Of a stretch of 60,000 bases of DNA, positions 32,034 to 42,260 are shown piece by piece. The position numbers and the translations under genes were made by a program. The stretch comes from Symsagittifera roscoffensis. Its lineage: Eukaryota; Xenacoelomorpha; Acoela; Convolutidae. Numbering within the stretch: the first letter of the stretch is position 1; the number at the start of each line of letters is the position of its first letter. Location: assembly GCF_963678635.1 (NCBI RefSeq), contig NC_087070.1:45491467-45551466 (forward strand), read 5' to 3'. The notes beneath the pieces were generated by a model, which was not told the origin of the DNA, searched no databases, and was given only the letters and a program-made list of their open reading frames with translations.

Positions 32034-32552
32034 CTACAGGAGTGCCCTCAGAAAGTTTCGTTCACACACAACTCCCCCTTGCCGAATGGTTTTTATGCAT
32101 TCTCCCAACACAGGAGTGGGGATACGATCCACCACGAACCTCACGAAGCAGAAGGCATCTTTACACTTAGCCCAGGCTATCGCCGAATCGTCTCTAGAAA
32201 TCAATACTCGCAGGGCTTCCATCAATTCCAGTTCCTGTTCCTTTGATTTCGAGTCATTGTTGGACTCATATTCTGACTTTTTGATCCCCATCAAACATCA
32301 GGCCAACCGTACTTGCAAGTCAGTTCCCGTACATGGATGAGCCAGGTATGCTGCCACCGTCGCAGGTGCATGCATCGTCTCGTCGAATAATCTTTGGAGG
32401 TCCGCCCTCCAAGAGAATTCCAGCAGCTTCTCAAGACCGACTTCGTTTGCCTCCGAGGACATCACGGTGCCGTATTCTTTTCTAATCAAGTTAGAATTCT
32501 CCGTTAGCTCCTTCAGATACTCCTGCATGGCTTGTTTCTCGTTCCAGGCCAT
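32034..32552 (-). pseudogene. Block 2 domain U3, minus copy
   Basis: Two short frames (32552-32298 and 32294-32034) align in order with the plus U3 region: a helical part around LQRLFDETMHAPATVAAYLA, then RDDSAIAWAKCKDAFCFVRFV. The stop between them and the missing N-terminal part indicate decay. Function unknown. Confidence 0.5.
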
Positions 32553-32731
32553 CAGGTGCCCTCTCGCAGAATTCCTTGCCTTAGCATCTCTATATAACCC
32601 CCTGCTGGATCTCTCATGTGGACTGAGTCTGGCAGAGTGATCCGGCTATACTCGACCACGGGCCATGTTGGTTCGCGAGGGCTTGTAATCATCAAGTCCT
32701 CCAAACCCACACTGACTGATGACTACCATTT

Positions 32732-33570
32732 CTAACTTAGTATCCGCCAAAGTCCGTGCATTTTTTTCGACCTTGTTACCGTTGTGGTCAAACCTGCCAA
32801 TAGCATCGGAGGTATCAGATTTTCTTTTCCTCCCCCGGCCAGGGTCGCACCATCATCTTGTCCACTCTCACTTGGCCGAGCTGATCTTGCCAACGAGGCC
32901 ACCACTGCATTGGCTTTCGACTTCACTACTCTTCGATTCACGGTCTTGCTTTCTGTTTTCCCTTTCAAAAGTTTCATTCCTTTCTTGGCTCGCCTAACGG
33001 GTAATCTTGTCGTGATCTGCTGATCATCGGCACTTTCCTCTGTGACTGACTCGGTCAGAACATCAGACGCTACTGAGCTCATTAGCTTATCCACGACCTC
33101 TTGCATGATGGGCTGGTTTAACCCCACCTTCATTACGGACTGCGTCCCGTATCTGCGTATCACGTCCCACGTCCTCTCCATGAAGGTTACTCTGCTCCAG
33201 GTCACTCCCGCCTTGCGCTCAAGTTTGCTCTGGTACCTCTCCCATTCCTCTTCAGGTAGCGTATTCAGGAAGGATACCCTCATGGTCTCTTCAATTCTCC
33301 TCGTCCTCGGTGATTCATGGAGCAGTTTCTGTAGGCTTCTACTCCGGTGTCCATTGCCAGGCTTATTGGATCCACTGGGGATAAACTAGCCGGCGCCTCC
33401 TTCGTAGGGGACATGAAAGATGATGGTGTCATCAGCAATAGATTCCCATCGACTTCCCCGTCGTCGTCTTCACTAAACTGGTATTCCAGCAAGTCTCTCT
33501 CCAACGCTCCTAAGTCCATTCCACCCGACTTGTCTCCCTTTCCCTCCATGTGATCATCATCCTGATCCAT
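32732..33570 (-). pseudogene. Block 2 charged linker U2, minus copy
   Basis: An acidic piece (33570-33280: MDQDDDHMEGKGDKSGG, FSEDDDGEVDGN) overlaps a basic piece (33283-32732: FLNTLPEEEWERYQSKLERK, then Arg/Lys-rich). It corresponds to plus 23379-24716 in position, composition and the FLxTLxEExW motif. 32553-32731 between this and U3 holds no open frame I can place. Confidence 0.5.
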
Positions 33571-34118
33571 CAGTTCGTCATCATTGGTTCTGGTTTTGGT
33601 CCAGGTCCCGAGGGGCCTTGCCGCATATCTATGCCGGATCCGGCCGCGCCGGTACGGTCAGATCCCTTGCATGATAGAACAATACGTCATTTACCAGAAA
33701 TTCTACCGACGCCTCGCCACATGGCGCCAGAACATCGATCGTTATGTACGTGCCTCCTCTGCACTCCTTTGCTACTTCCAAAATCACCACTTTCACTTCT
33801 CCTCAAAGATCATCTGCGGGTATATACACATCGTCCCACACGTCAATCGAGATCTCTGGTCTCCTGGAAGGTGGTGCCTTGATTTTCTTTTGGCTTCAAG
33901 CATCTGGGAATGTGAAATCGAACGTATGTCTGGCCGCAGCGTTCCAGCTGGTGAAGCGCGGCTCCATCCTTCCACTCTATTTCAGCATTCTTTCTTCTGC
34001 ATCACGAGCCGCTCCGATGCGAGGGGCAATGGCAGGAGATGTGACTCCCAACAACATCCTCCTTATCGGTGTTTATCGACACTTGCTGGTTCTCTTTGAC
34101 GTGTGCATAGGCTTCAGG
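33571..34118 (-). other. Degenerate block 2 segment
   Basis: About 550 bp between U1 and U2 of the minus element, in the place where the plus element encodes the end of U1. All minus-strand frames contain several stops. I read it as decayed coding sequence and can assign no domain. Confidence 0.4.
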
Positions 34119-35081
34119 CTAAAGTGGGACCCTCATCGCCTCTCCTGAATCCTTCACCACTTGTCGCAGATTCCAAAGCTTCGGATTGAACTGGACATGG
34201 GAAAGGCCCTCGCGGCCCATTCGGCACTTAAAGTTGTTGTTGAAGTCCATCAACATCCAACCTGGCTCCGCTATTGTTCCAAATAGCCTGTCGTCGCTAG
34301 CCAGCCCTCTCAGCTCCTTCTGATCCACCCAATTCAGCACAGAGCAATCCACTACCGAAACTAGGTTGACATACAACACTGAGTTCCTGTATGCCTTCAC
34401 TTGTACATCCGGGAATACAATTGACCCCACGGGTCCGTACAATACCGTGACGAACTCTCTCAGTCCATCGACTAGAACCAGCGGATCGATCCGCATCATC
34501 GCGGCCACATCTGTCAGCAAGGGCATGCCACAATTCTGCTTGCATTCACTTGCTCCCGTTGCCACCTTATCTTCTCCTGTGAAATTACTGTTCTTCTGCA
34601 GGAGATATTGGAGCAAAAGGATCCTCCAATCCTTCATCTTCCTGAATGAGGCGGTTTCCAACTGCGCGTTGAATTCACCACTCGCTCCCTGAAGTTGTTC
34701 GAGGTAGCGTAATAACACGAGCAAATCGCCCAGCCGACCATACGTCATTGCGATCAGTGTAAGTAGTCCATCCAACCTCATTTCCGCTAACGCTTGGGTG
34801 AAGAGGTTTGCAGGTCCTTTCACAAACTTCTCGTGACCAAACGTCGCGTACAGTGCTAGCACCAGTCCGATTGATAGTTTCCGGATGTCCTTAACAAAGC
34901 TCGCGATCAAATTCCGGGAGGCCCTCGGGTAACACGTCGAAATGAAGGATCGCGTCGATCCCGCTCCGATTCCACCCAGAATATTGTCTGATCGCTCATA
35001 TTGTGCCCCCGTGGCCAAAATATCTGCCTGGAATTTATCCAACGACATCGTGTTCGCATCTTGCATCAATTGTAACATCAA
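34119..35081 (-). CDS. Block 2 conserved unknown domain U1, minus copy
   Basis: The longest undisturbed part of minus block 2 (320 codons). Conserved with plus 22358-23200 across its length, including GPANLFTQALAEMRLDGL, CGMPLLTDVAAMMRIDP, YRNSVLYVNLVSVVDCSVLNW and FNPKLWNL. Helix-rich, with a Gly-rich patch (NILGGIGAGSTRSF) and no catalytic motif. It overlaps the end of the SGNH-2 frame by ~45 bp, consistent with a frameshift and not a separate gene. Confidence 0.6.
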   Translation of the reverse strand: MMLQLMQDANTMSLDKFQADILATGAQYERSDNILGGIGAGSTRSFISTCYPRASRNLIASFVKDIRKLSIGLVLALYATFGHEKFVKGPANLFTQALAEMRLDGLLTLIAMTYGRLGDLLVLLRYLEQLQGASGEFNAQLETASFRKMKDWRILLLQYLLQKNSNFTGEDKVATGASECKQNCGMPLLTDVAAMMRIDPLVLVDGLREFVTVLYGPVGSIVFPDVQVKAYRNSVLYVNLVSVVDCSVLNWVDQKELRGLASDDRLFGTIAEPGWMLMDFNNNFKCRMGREGLSHVQFNPKLWNLRQVVKDSGEAMRVPL

Positions 35082-36222
35082 GCCCCCGGCTCATACCCTC
35101 TCGTTTAACAAGTTTTTTCAGGTAAGCGTGTATCTCTTTGATCACGGCCGGTGCAAGTTCGAACGCGTCTTCTCCCAAGGTACACAATCTCGGTGACAAA
35201 CATAACCATGAGTTGGTGTGTGGCTTTGTCCGCAAAGCCAACGCCATGAGGTCTTCTTCCGCCGATGTCATTTTTTTTCTGGTTGTCCTCCCCTGCTCAT
35301 TCTCCGCGTACTCCATTTGCCTGAACCAGAGGTCATCGGCCACCTGTTGTGCCAACAAGTGATCATCATCTACCCCTGGCCTGAACTTCAGCAACCTGGC
35401 GAAGTTGGACAGCTCCAACCCCAGGACTTCATCCAGCACCAACCGAGTTGTGCTGCAACCCTTGAGTCCCTGGATGGCATTGGAAATGTCAACCAAGATG
35501 GCAGGAAGCTCCGAGCGAGGTGGGTAGTAGTTCTTAGGATCCACCATCCTGTTCGGCGCAGGTATTATCACGTTGAATCGTCCCTCCGCTAGTTCTTAGG
35601 ATCCACCATCCTGTTCGGCGCAGGTATTATCACGTTGAATCGTCCCTCCGCTTGTGACCATCGTGTACACAAACTGTAGGGGTTCTGGCAATGCGGCATA
35701 TCCCGGTGATAACACAAAGATGACCTTCACCTTATTCTTGGAGAAGTGTCGCTGCACTGATGCCGCCACCTCGGTCATGGCTGAGAGCAGCGTCATTATA
35801 GCTTCCCCTATTACATCAGTGCTCGGGATCGATCCATCAGTCAGACGGGACAACAACCCTCTACTCTGCAAGTGGTCGTTCGAGCCGCCAATCACAATCA
35901 CCTGCGGCTCCATACTGATCGTCCTTCGCAAGCTTATGGTCATGCCTGCAGATTGCCCTCAGTCTAACTTAGGCGCCGTCAAGAAGATCACATCCGGCCA
36001 AAAGAGAGAACGGGTCGTATAGAGTTAATCTGAACTGGCAATTATCAGATACTTAGACTCCTTTATATCCAAAGGATCATATGCAGCAAACAGGCTGTCC
36101 CTCACTGGTGCCTTCAGCCCTTCATATCTCCTATCGTCCCCTTCAATCGGGGTCGCTCGGGGATAGTCTCTCGAGTACTCACCAGGCGCTTGGCCTGGAG
36201 GCTTAGAGAGCTGCCTATACAT
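35035..36222 (-). pseudogene. Second SGNH-like domain, minus copy
   Basis: Pieces in order: 36222-36025 (KYLIIASSD, block I-like), 35943-35596 (QVIVIGGSNDHL, block III; LSPGYAALPEPLQFVY), 35571-35035 (LDEVLGLELSNFARLLKFRPG then VDDDHLLAQQVADDLWF, block V-like). A 62-bp direct duplication at 35529-35652 shifts the frame between the last two. GSNDH and DDDHL support an SGNH-type fold. The nucleophile is uncertain. Confidence 0.6.
35529..35652. repeat. 62-bp tandem duplication inside SGNH-2
   Basis: AGTTCTTAGGATCCACCATC through GTCCCTCCGC occurs twice in direct tandem, apparently without mismatch. Since 62 is not divisible by 3 it breaks the reading frame. Near-perfect identity indicates a recent event or an assembly duplication. 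Confidence 0.9.
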
Positions 36223-36284
36223 CTTGTGGTTTTTCTTATTGGACTTATTCTCTGCCAGAAATTTGCCCGTCTAAGCAGGTGGTG

Positions 36285-36785
36285 TCAATTCCTTGGCTCT
36301 CCGACGGACGTCCGTAATCGGGTGTTCAAGGGCCCAAATGTGTTGTCCTGGGGCAATCCATCCAGGTCCATGAACTTGAGCGTGGTCGCGGAGGTAAATT
36401 GCTCCTGTTCCGCCAACAGCCAGTCCACGCCCGGTATTCGATACAACCTCGTTACTGTGAAACCATCTCCACCGATCATCCTCCTAGCGTCCTCTCGACA
36501 AGTCAATGTGTTCATGTTCAACTTCGCCGACATGTCTGTCTTATACTGTTTCCAACCGCTGGGGTCTGGACAGTTCCAAATCAGCATGCTGCTTGGTTCA
36601 ACTCCCTCCGCCGGCACGGCGCTCGTCGATTGTCCTGTTGTCGAAGCAGGGGTTGCTGTAGAGGGCGGGTCATTCCTCCTAGACACGGTCTGGGAGCTAG
36701 TCCGGTTCTGATCGACCGATCTCCCAAGTCGGCTCTCAAACGGTTGTGTTCTGGGGCGAGGAGCAGTCCCCAACCTTTCTCTCAT
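36285..36785 (-). CDS. Post-SGNH linker domain, minus copy
   Basis: Open for 166 codons. The N-terminal half is Pro/Ser/Thr/Arg-rich; the C-terminal half (WNCPDPSGWKQYKTDM, VDWLLAEQEQFTSATTLKFMDLDGLPQDNTFGPLN) matches plus 20860-21060 (CVDWLKAHETHFSRAKIMETADLTGIPTKS, split here for length). It joins the two SGNH modules. No function recognised. Confidence 0.55.
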   Translation of the reverse strand: MRERLGTAPRPRTQPFESRLGRSVDQNRTSSQTVSRRNDPPSTATPASTTGQSTSAVPAEGVEPSSMLIWNCPDPSGWKQYKTDMSAKLNMNTLTCREDARRMIGGDGFTVTRLYRIPGVDWLLAEQEQFTSATTLKFMDLDGLPQDNTFGPLNTRLRTSVGEPRN

Positions 36786-36958
36786 ATCTCAGCTTGGAAC
36801 AACGGGAGCAGCTGCACCCGTTTCCGTTGCCAGGGGCCCGAGGCGATTGACGAGTGATTCTGGCCTGTTGCCCCTCACTCTACCTTCTCCAGTCGAACTG
36901 GTCTAGGCAAGTAACTTGGTCGTCCATCCCTTAACTGCGTCTGGAACACGTCATTGAT
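36786..36958 (-). other. Interrupted end of SGNH-1, minus copy
   Basis: A TGA at 36959-36961 stands where the plus copy has Trp (GVEWLKDVF against GRR-stop-INDVF). Reading on, the same frame gives INDVFQTQL before decaying, so the stop is a nonsense mutation. Confidence 0.5.
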
Positions 36959-37504
36959 TCAGCGTCTCCCTTGCTGGGTGTTGAAATGTACTCCATCTCT
37001 GGTGAGCGCGAGATGATCAATCATGCGCGGCTGGTTCTCAAGATCCATGAGTCGCAGATCGCCGGGGTTACTTCTCACCAGACAGCGGGTCATCTCGTTC
37101 CACCGGGTCACGTTGCCGTTCATGAAATCCGGCACCAGCGTGCCCACCATCGGGTTCTGCGGTATCGTGCACAGCACCACGAACCTGGGCCTGTATTTCT
37201 CCTTCATATCAATCAAAAGGCAGACCAATAGGGGCTCCCACTTACCCTCTGGGGTCACTGGGGCTCTCGAGACATCATTGGTCCCGAGCGTAATCACCAA
37301 CGTTTCAAGGTTATCCTCGCCCTGTAACTCCATCATTTTGATGACCTGAGCCACGGAAGCTCCTCCAAAAGATAGAGCAGTAGTCTGACCATTGACAAAG
37401 ATATCGTTCAGATCCCTCACTAAACTATCTCCCATTACCAAGTGACGATTCCCTGGGGGAATTGCCTGGTTGCTTGTGGCGGGGTTCCAGCTCATGCCAT
37501 TCAA
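36959..37504 (-). CDS. SGNH/GDSL hydrolase-like domain 1, minus copy
   Basis: All four SGNH blocks are intact: RHLVMGDSLVRD (Ser at residue 27, codon 37426-37424), LSFGGAS, TLGTNDVSR (Asn residue 76) and LTRDGVHF (Asp 170, His 173). VVLCTIPQNP is the usual strand before block V. This is the canonical layout of an SGNH esterase of ~180 residues. Whether the substrate is lipid, carbohydrate or protein-linked acetyl cannot be told. It sits after the coiled coil, as esterase domains do in CR1-type ORF1 proteins, here downstream of a gypsy pol. Confidence 0.85.
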   Translation of the reverse strand: MNGMSWNPATSNQAIPPGNRHLVMGDSLVRDLNDIFVNGQTTALSFGGASVAQVIKMMELQGEDNLETLVITLGTNDVSRAPVTPEGKWEPLLVCLLIDMKEKYRPRFVVLCTIPQNPMVGTLVPDFMNGNVTRWNEMTRCLVRSNPGDLRLMDLENQPRMIDHLALTRDGVHFNTQQGRR

Positions 37505-37965
37505 GCAAGCTCGCGGATGCTCCGCGGTACCTGCGCTAACTGGTTGCGTACCATTAGGTTCTTCCGGATGTCAACTACACGAGACTTTTGAACCGTTCCG
37601 CCATGCGCATTCCTCGTTGATGCCCTTGTTCGAGGTGTTCGCTCCGAGCTATTCGGGTAACGATCAAGGCCTTGGGAAGGGATGATCCTGCCCAGTGTCC
37701 GCCCAGTGGTCCTGTTGATCTCATTCATTGTTGCTCTGGCCACCCGATTGAATGGCTCTTGAAATTGGGGAGCCAGACAGGTGTCTGAAGGATCCGGTAT
37801 TGTATTTCTCGGGCTCGGTGCAGACTGTGATATCTGCTGTGGAGCCTCGGGCTCTCTTGATGCGCACAGCTCCTGTGCCTTCGTCCTGGGACGTGTTTCC
37901 CTGGATGTCTCCGAGGAATTCATCGTTGCCAGAAGCTCCGGTGAAATTTGGCTCACCCTCGCCAT
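37501..37965 (-). CDS. Block 2 basic/proline-rich region, minus copy
   Basis: Open for ~154 codons: Ser/Thr/Pro/Arg-rich, without a domain (ETSRETRPRTKAQELCAS, GGTVQKSRVVDIRKNL). It lies between coiled coil and SGNH-1, as does 19640-20015 on the plus strand. The part 37788-37965 is repeated at 43939-44116. Confidence 0.5.
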   Translation of the reverse strand: MARVSQISPELLATMNSSETSRETRPRTKAQELCASREPEAPQQISQSAPSPRNTIPDPSDTCLAPQFQEPFNRVARATMNEINRTTGRTLGRIIPSQGLDRYPNSSERTPRTRASTRNAHGGTVQKSRVVDIRKNLMVRNQLAQVPRSIRELA

Positions 37966-37980
37966 ACATAGCTACTTCAG

Positions 37981-38593
37981 GTGTTTTATCTCCTCTTCCT
38001 TGAAGGCAATTTGCAGATCTTCAAACTTCTTTCTTCACTCGTCTCTTTCTCGAGCTATGGCCCTGTACTCCTGCAGCTTGGCACACAGCTCGCTTTGATC
38101 CTTCTCTTTTTTCTCCAACGTCTCAATCGTCTCCGACGTCTGGATCTCTATCTCGTTCATTCTCACCCTCTTCAGTGGAGGAGCAGCTGTTGGAGAATCT
38201 ACCGACCCATCACGTAGTCTCTTTGCTCCGATGAGCGGCTGTACAGGCTGAACAGGTAGGGGCATCTCACCTCGCCGGTGATCCCTCTGCTCTCCTAGTC
38301 CCGGCTCACGAGCCAAGTCGTGGCCAGACATTTCTCCTGGCCGCCATCTCATTATTCGGTTTCGACCTCTCTCGGCGGTCCCGGACTCACCGAAGGCCAG
38401 CATCAGTACTACTTCCGTGGGACAATTCCCTGGACCCTCTCGTCCTAACGCGTTTGAGGAGCGATACCACAAACATCGTCAATCCCGGGTCTTCTTGCGT
38501 AAAGTCACAGTCAATCAGCCGCTGGTATATCTCGTCCAGAGTCGCTCCTAGACTCGCTGAGAGGAAATCCATCAAATTGTTCGTGTCACCCAT
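37981..38593 (-). pseudogene. Block 2 N-terminus and coiled coil, minus copy
   Basis: ATG at 38593-38591 aligns with the plus start. The peptide has TLDEIYQRLIDCDF, then after a frameshift near 38400 GHDLAREPGLGEQ, PLPVQPVQPLIG and a coiled coil (IQTSETIETLEKKEKDQSEL). It is shorter than in the plus element because the ERDQAK heptad repeats are absent. Likely an oligomerisation region. Confidence 0.6.
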
Positions 38594-39047
38594 TTTTCTA
38601 CAGTTTATCTTTCGTCGTCGTGTTCCTTCTGATTTTGTCAAATTCAATAAACAAGATTGGATCAATCAAGTTCTAAAAAGCAAGTCACGACTTAAAACCA
38701 TCAATTCATGCCGTCCCATTTCCAGGGTAAAACATCATTCACATCTTTTAAAAACGATGCATTGAAATTCTCCTTTGTTCTTGATTTAAAAACTAGCACC
38801 CATGTGGATCGTCCAACTGTAACCTTGTCAAGATATTACAAATGAGCGCTGTCACCTTCACTGCCTGGAGTGTTCCAGGTCTTTTATGACACAAACATCA
38901 CATAAAACATAAACTAACTAACATAACACATAAGCATCACACATTCACTCTAATACATAAAAACATAAACCCTAGTAGCTAGCCTAAAACTTAATCCTAA
39001 TGCGTATAAAGTAAACTTAATAAAACCACTGATCGCCAAACGCAACT
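38594..39047 (-). other. Gap between macro-like domain and block 2, minus copy
   Basis: AT-rich, with ACATAAAAC/ACATAACAC-type repeats (38890-38970) and no open frame of note. Equivalent to plus 18330-18832 but unrelated in detailed sequence. A duplicate lies at 44745-45198. Confidence 0.5.
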
Positions 39048-39765
39048 CTAGCATGTACTCAGATAGTACTTTTTACGTAAGTAAACCTCTATGGCAGTTT
39101 CTGAAAATATCACATGTACAAGGATGTATATCTCTCTCGGGTTTAGTTTTCCCCTATTGGGATCATAGACGAGAGAGAGGTCACTCCTCTCTCAACCAGA
39201 AAATCCCTAAGTCGAGTCAAGTCCAATACCAAGCTCTCTGGATCTACGTGTTGCCTATCAGTGGCTTTAGTAGCAGGAAACACAGTTATTTCCCGGGTAT
39301 CTGTGATGCAACAGGGGGTAGCGCTATCGTCCCTCCCACACCAGGCCTCTGTTTCCATAAAAACTCGTTATTCTTATACTCTCTTTTAAAGTCAGCCACT
39401 AGTGCTGTTTTGAAGCTCACATTCGCGGTTATCGCTATAGCGCATGTACGTTCCGTGAGTATGAAACGGCTGTCCGTTATGACGATTTTGTTTGAATAAT
39501 GGTTCGGTATGTCGAAATAAGACTCAAAAATTTGTCCGAAATGTGGTTTTTTAGCGTTCTCACATTCCGTTTCCACTTCTCCGTTTTCTCTTGCCGATTT
39601 CAATTTTTTAATGATCAGGTTTTCGGTGTGGATGAGTCCCCGTCGATCACCCAAAGTCGAGCAGATCGAGGTTGGATTGCGGAACGCGTAGAGGGCCATC
39701 TGGAGCGACCCAGTTGGATTCGGTTTTGTCATGGCTGACGTATTTGATGACGTCTTTATCGACAT
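39048..39765 (-). pseudogene. Macro-domain-like region, minus copy M1
   Basis: The end is set by TAG at 39050-39048, aligned with the plus stop. The first part (39765-39286) has NLIIKKLKSA, ITDSRFILTERTCAIAITA, DFKREYKNNEFLWKQRPGVG and IPGK. A TAA (39288-39286) replaces the Tyr of PGKYLCF, and frameshifts follow. Beyond them VLDLTRLRDFLVERGV, YDPNRGKLNPREIY and RKKYYLS are recognisable. KATDRQHVDPESL keeps a Lys where TARG1-type proteins have their catalytic Lys, while the plus copy has Trp. Broken in this copy. Confidence 0.65.
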
Positions 39766-40315
39766 CCTGAATCGTCAAGATCGTCTCTTTGGGATCTGCC
39801 GGCAGAGCGTGGAGCCATTCAAGCACTCGCAGGTTCGTTAATTCTTGCTCACGAGTCTGCTCCACCTCTGGTTCGAAATCTATTTCTGGTTCGGTGCGAT
39901 CGTCGATCCAATCCTGATCCATGTCATTTACCAAGTCGATCTCTCTTGGCACCGCTACTTCATCCAATTCCACCAGCGACTCCATCATGTCGTTTAAAAC
40001 TATCCTGTTTATAATGAAATCCTCGCCATACCGGTTGTACTTCTTCTTGTTCTTTCTTTTCTTGCTCTGGCGTGACTCCATGGTGAGAGAAAAATCAGGT
40101 TGTACTCCTTTGTCAGTTTCAGTTTGTTCTGGGCAGTTCCAGTCCTCTTCGGCATAAGGTAGAGTTTCATCGTCCACCTCCACTCGCTCTGTCGACTCCA
40201 GGTCCAGTGGCAGATCGCAATTATCTACCACCTCATTCCCGTCGTTTTTGTCGCGCGTACCTCTTTCATTTACCTCACAAGCAGGATCCACTATCAAATA
40301 GTCTCCTTCCTTCAT
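39647..40315 (-). CDS. Acidic post-integrase protein region, M1
   Basis: 222 codons, strongly acidic (SYxEEDWNCPEQTE-type and EIDFEPEVEQTREQE stretches) with a basic patch (KKRKNKKKYNRYG). Homologous to plus 17052-17531, where the frame runs into the macro-like part; here it ends out of frame with it. No known domain; it may be a linker or regulatory tail of Pol. Confidence 0.6.
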   Translation of the reverse strand: MKEGDYLIVDPACEVNERGTRDKNDGNEVVDNCDLPLDLESTERVEVDDETLPYAEEDWNCPEQTETDKGVQPDFSLTMESRQSKKRKNKKKYNRYGEDFIINRIVLNDMMESLVELDEVAVPREIDLVNDMDQDWIDDRTEPEIDFEPEVEQTREQELTNLRVLEWLHALPADPKETILTIQDVDKDVIKYVSHDKTESNWVAPDGPLRVPQSNLDLLDFG

Positions 40316-40498
40316 GTCCGCTGGGATGCATCAGTCCTCTGATGAGGATCGATGTTTTGATGTTTTGACGGTTTGATGTTTTCGTAATGAGCTGCTCTCC
40401 CGATGCTCAGTCGATAAAATCGACCTCCTTGCTGCACTTCTGTTATTTGAAATGGACCGCGCCATTTTTAAATAATTTTTTGGTTCCTTTTGGTGGAA

Positions 40499-41661
40499 CT
40501 ACCTCCTGGAATACCCAGATGTAATCGCCGACTGAGTAGGCTTTCGCATCCGCAGTCCTTTTATCAAATCTCCTTTTTGTCTAATTTGCGCCTGTTGCGT
40601 GTTCCTCCTGCATAAGTCATTGAGGTCCTGCTGCCTCCGTATAACTTTGCGCACGTACGTCTGTAGTGCTGTTTTCTTCCCTTCATACTCAGGGTAGAAA
40701 AACGTTAACGGAAGAGCTTTTTCGTGACCAGTTAGCATCATATGCGGACTGATTCCCGTGGTTGAATGCTCTGTGCTGTTGTAAGCACCCATCAATTGCG
40801 GCAAGTGCCTATCGCAGTCATCCATGTAGCGTCAGCAATAGACTCTCAACATGGATACCAGCGTGCGATTTTTCCTCTCGAGTAGGCCATTCGTTTGTGG
40901 GTGATAAGTGGTCGAGTGGGCCTGTGCCACTTGTGACCTCTTCATTAACTCCTTCGTGAGATCACCCACGAATGCTTTGCCATTGTCTGATTGGAATGTG
41001 ATGGGGCAGCCGTGTCTCGCTACCCATACATTTATCAAGTGATCACACGTTTCTTCCGCTGATGCTGTCATGCAGGGGGCTCTCTCTGAGTATTTCGTGA
41101 AATGGTCAATCATTACCAGCACTTGATCGTTGCCCCGTGGCTGTCATGCATATCTTCTGATGATCAATTTGCACCACCTCGTTGAATCCTGAGGACTATT
41201 GGCTGCAGGGGAAACCTCAGTTTCCGGGGGTCCTTTGCCTGTCGATATGACAAGCATGCAGATATCCACTTTTCACAAGCCTTCTTCGAACCAGGCCATT
41301 CGAATCATTTCTGTATCCTGTTGTACACTTTGTCCACGCCTTGATGGCCCATCTTGTCATGTGAACGAAAGAGCAATTCGGTCTGGTAAAACTGTGGTAA
41401 CACTATTGAAATATACTTGTAAAGCACCTTGTCCTCTTCTTCTCGTTTACAGGCCACGATCCAGTCTTTGTTCAGGTACAACAAACTTTTTCTCTTCATG
41501 TAAAATTGCTTCAAAATCTTACAGCTGTCTTCCTTCAAATCTCCTTTGTCAGGTGCCCCGTTCTCGACCCCTCTTTTCAAATTGCTCGTCATTCTGTCAT
41601 TTCGTTGAGCCCGTAGGAGGCCCGACAGCCGGTATCTGACTTTCAGATACTTCTTTACCAC
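40499..41661 (-). pseudogene. pol: Integrase, M1
   Basis: HHCC start at 41661-41305 (FRSHDKMGHQGVDKV). The second Cys of C-X2-C is lost (ACLSY, against ACLAC in plus). The core 41122-40832 holds TFQSDNGKAF and NGLLERKNRT. The C-terminal part 40825-40499 has GAYNSTEHSTTGISP and LPLTFFYPEYEGK. An extra base near 41145 separates the first catalytic Asp (VVQIDHQ) from the rest. Non-functional. Confidence 0.85.
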
Positions 41662-41729
41662 GTTTCATTGCCCGCTCATTATCTCCGGAGTATGAGCATC
41701 ATCCATCAACTTGACACACCATATCTTCT

Positions 41730-42260
41730 TCAAAGGTGTTGCTTCCTGCAAGATGGCTCCAGATTGGTGCAGACGACCGTACCATGTGGCAGTAATCTAT
41801 TTGGGCGTTTCGACACAGCTATCAGTTCACGCTCCTCCGCGGCATTGTCCTCTACAGTGCCCTCGTCATCAGAGGTATATCTGTCTCTGTCCGGATCCTG
41901 ATGCATTTCGCGGTCCACCCCGCGCTGTTTCCATTCCACTAACAAGTAATGAATTCCAATCTCCGAAACATCCGAATTGGAAGTAGTCTCCGATGTATTT
42001 TCCCACGACTGGGACCCCGAGTGGTTGGGGGGCACATCACTCGAACCGATGGATTCCACATCATTACGTTCCGACTTGTCTGTGATGTTTCTCGGCTCGC
42101 CGGACAAAACTTTGTCCCTTGGTCGCCTTGAATCCGGCTCCCCGGACAACATTCTGTCCTTTGCTGGTCCCGACATTGTCTCCCCGGACAAGTCGTCCTG
42201 TACGGGCTCCAAAGTGGCTGACTCCCCGGACATTGTCTCGTCCCCGGATGAACAATTCAA
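41730..42260 (-). CDS. pol: Pol linker with SGE repeats, M1
   Basis: Acidic Ser/Gly/Glu-rich peptide between RNase H and integrase. It has a recurring [LM]SG[EP] motif (MSGESATLEP, LSGETMSGP, MLSGEP, VLSGEP) followed by VESIGSSDVPPNHSGSQS. In DNA it appears as repeated TCCCCGGACA on the plus strand. Together with the RNase H tail it makes the RNase H-integrase linker roughly 350 residues, far longer than usual. Confidence 0.6.
   Translation of the reverse strand: MNCSSGDETMSGESATLEPVQDDLSGETMSGPAKDRMLSGEPDSRRPRDKVLSGEPRNITDKSERNDVESIGSSDVPPNHSGSQSWENTSETTSNSDVSEIGIHYLLVEWKQRGVDREMHQDPDRDRYTSDDEGTVEDNAAEERELIAVSKRPNRLLPHGTVVCTNLEPSCRKQHL

Noticed and set aside
40331-40350. CTGATGAG resembling a hammerhead ribozyme core (also near 50568 and 55120)
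   Set aside because: No GAAA partner and no stems I and II at proper spacing; the sequence lies in the decayed integrase/acidic coding spacer.
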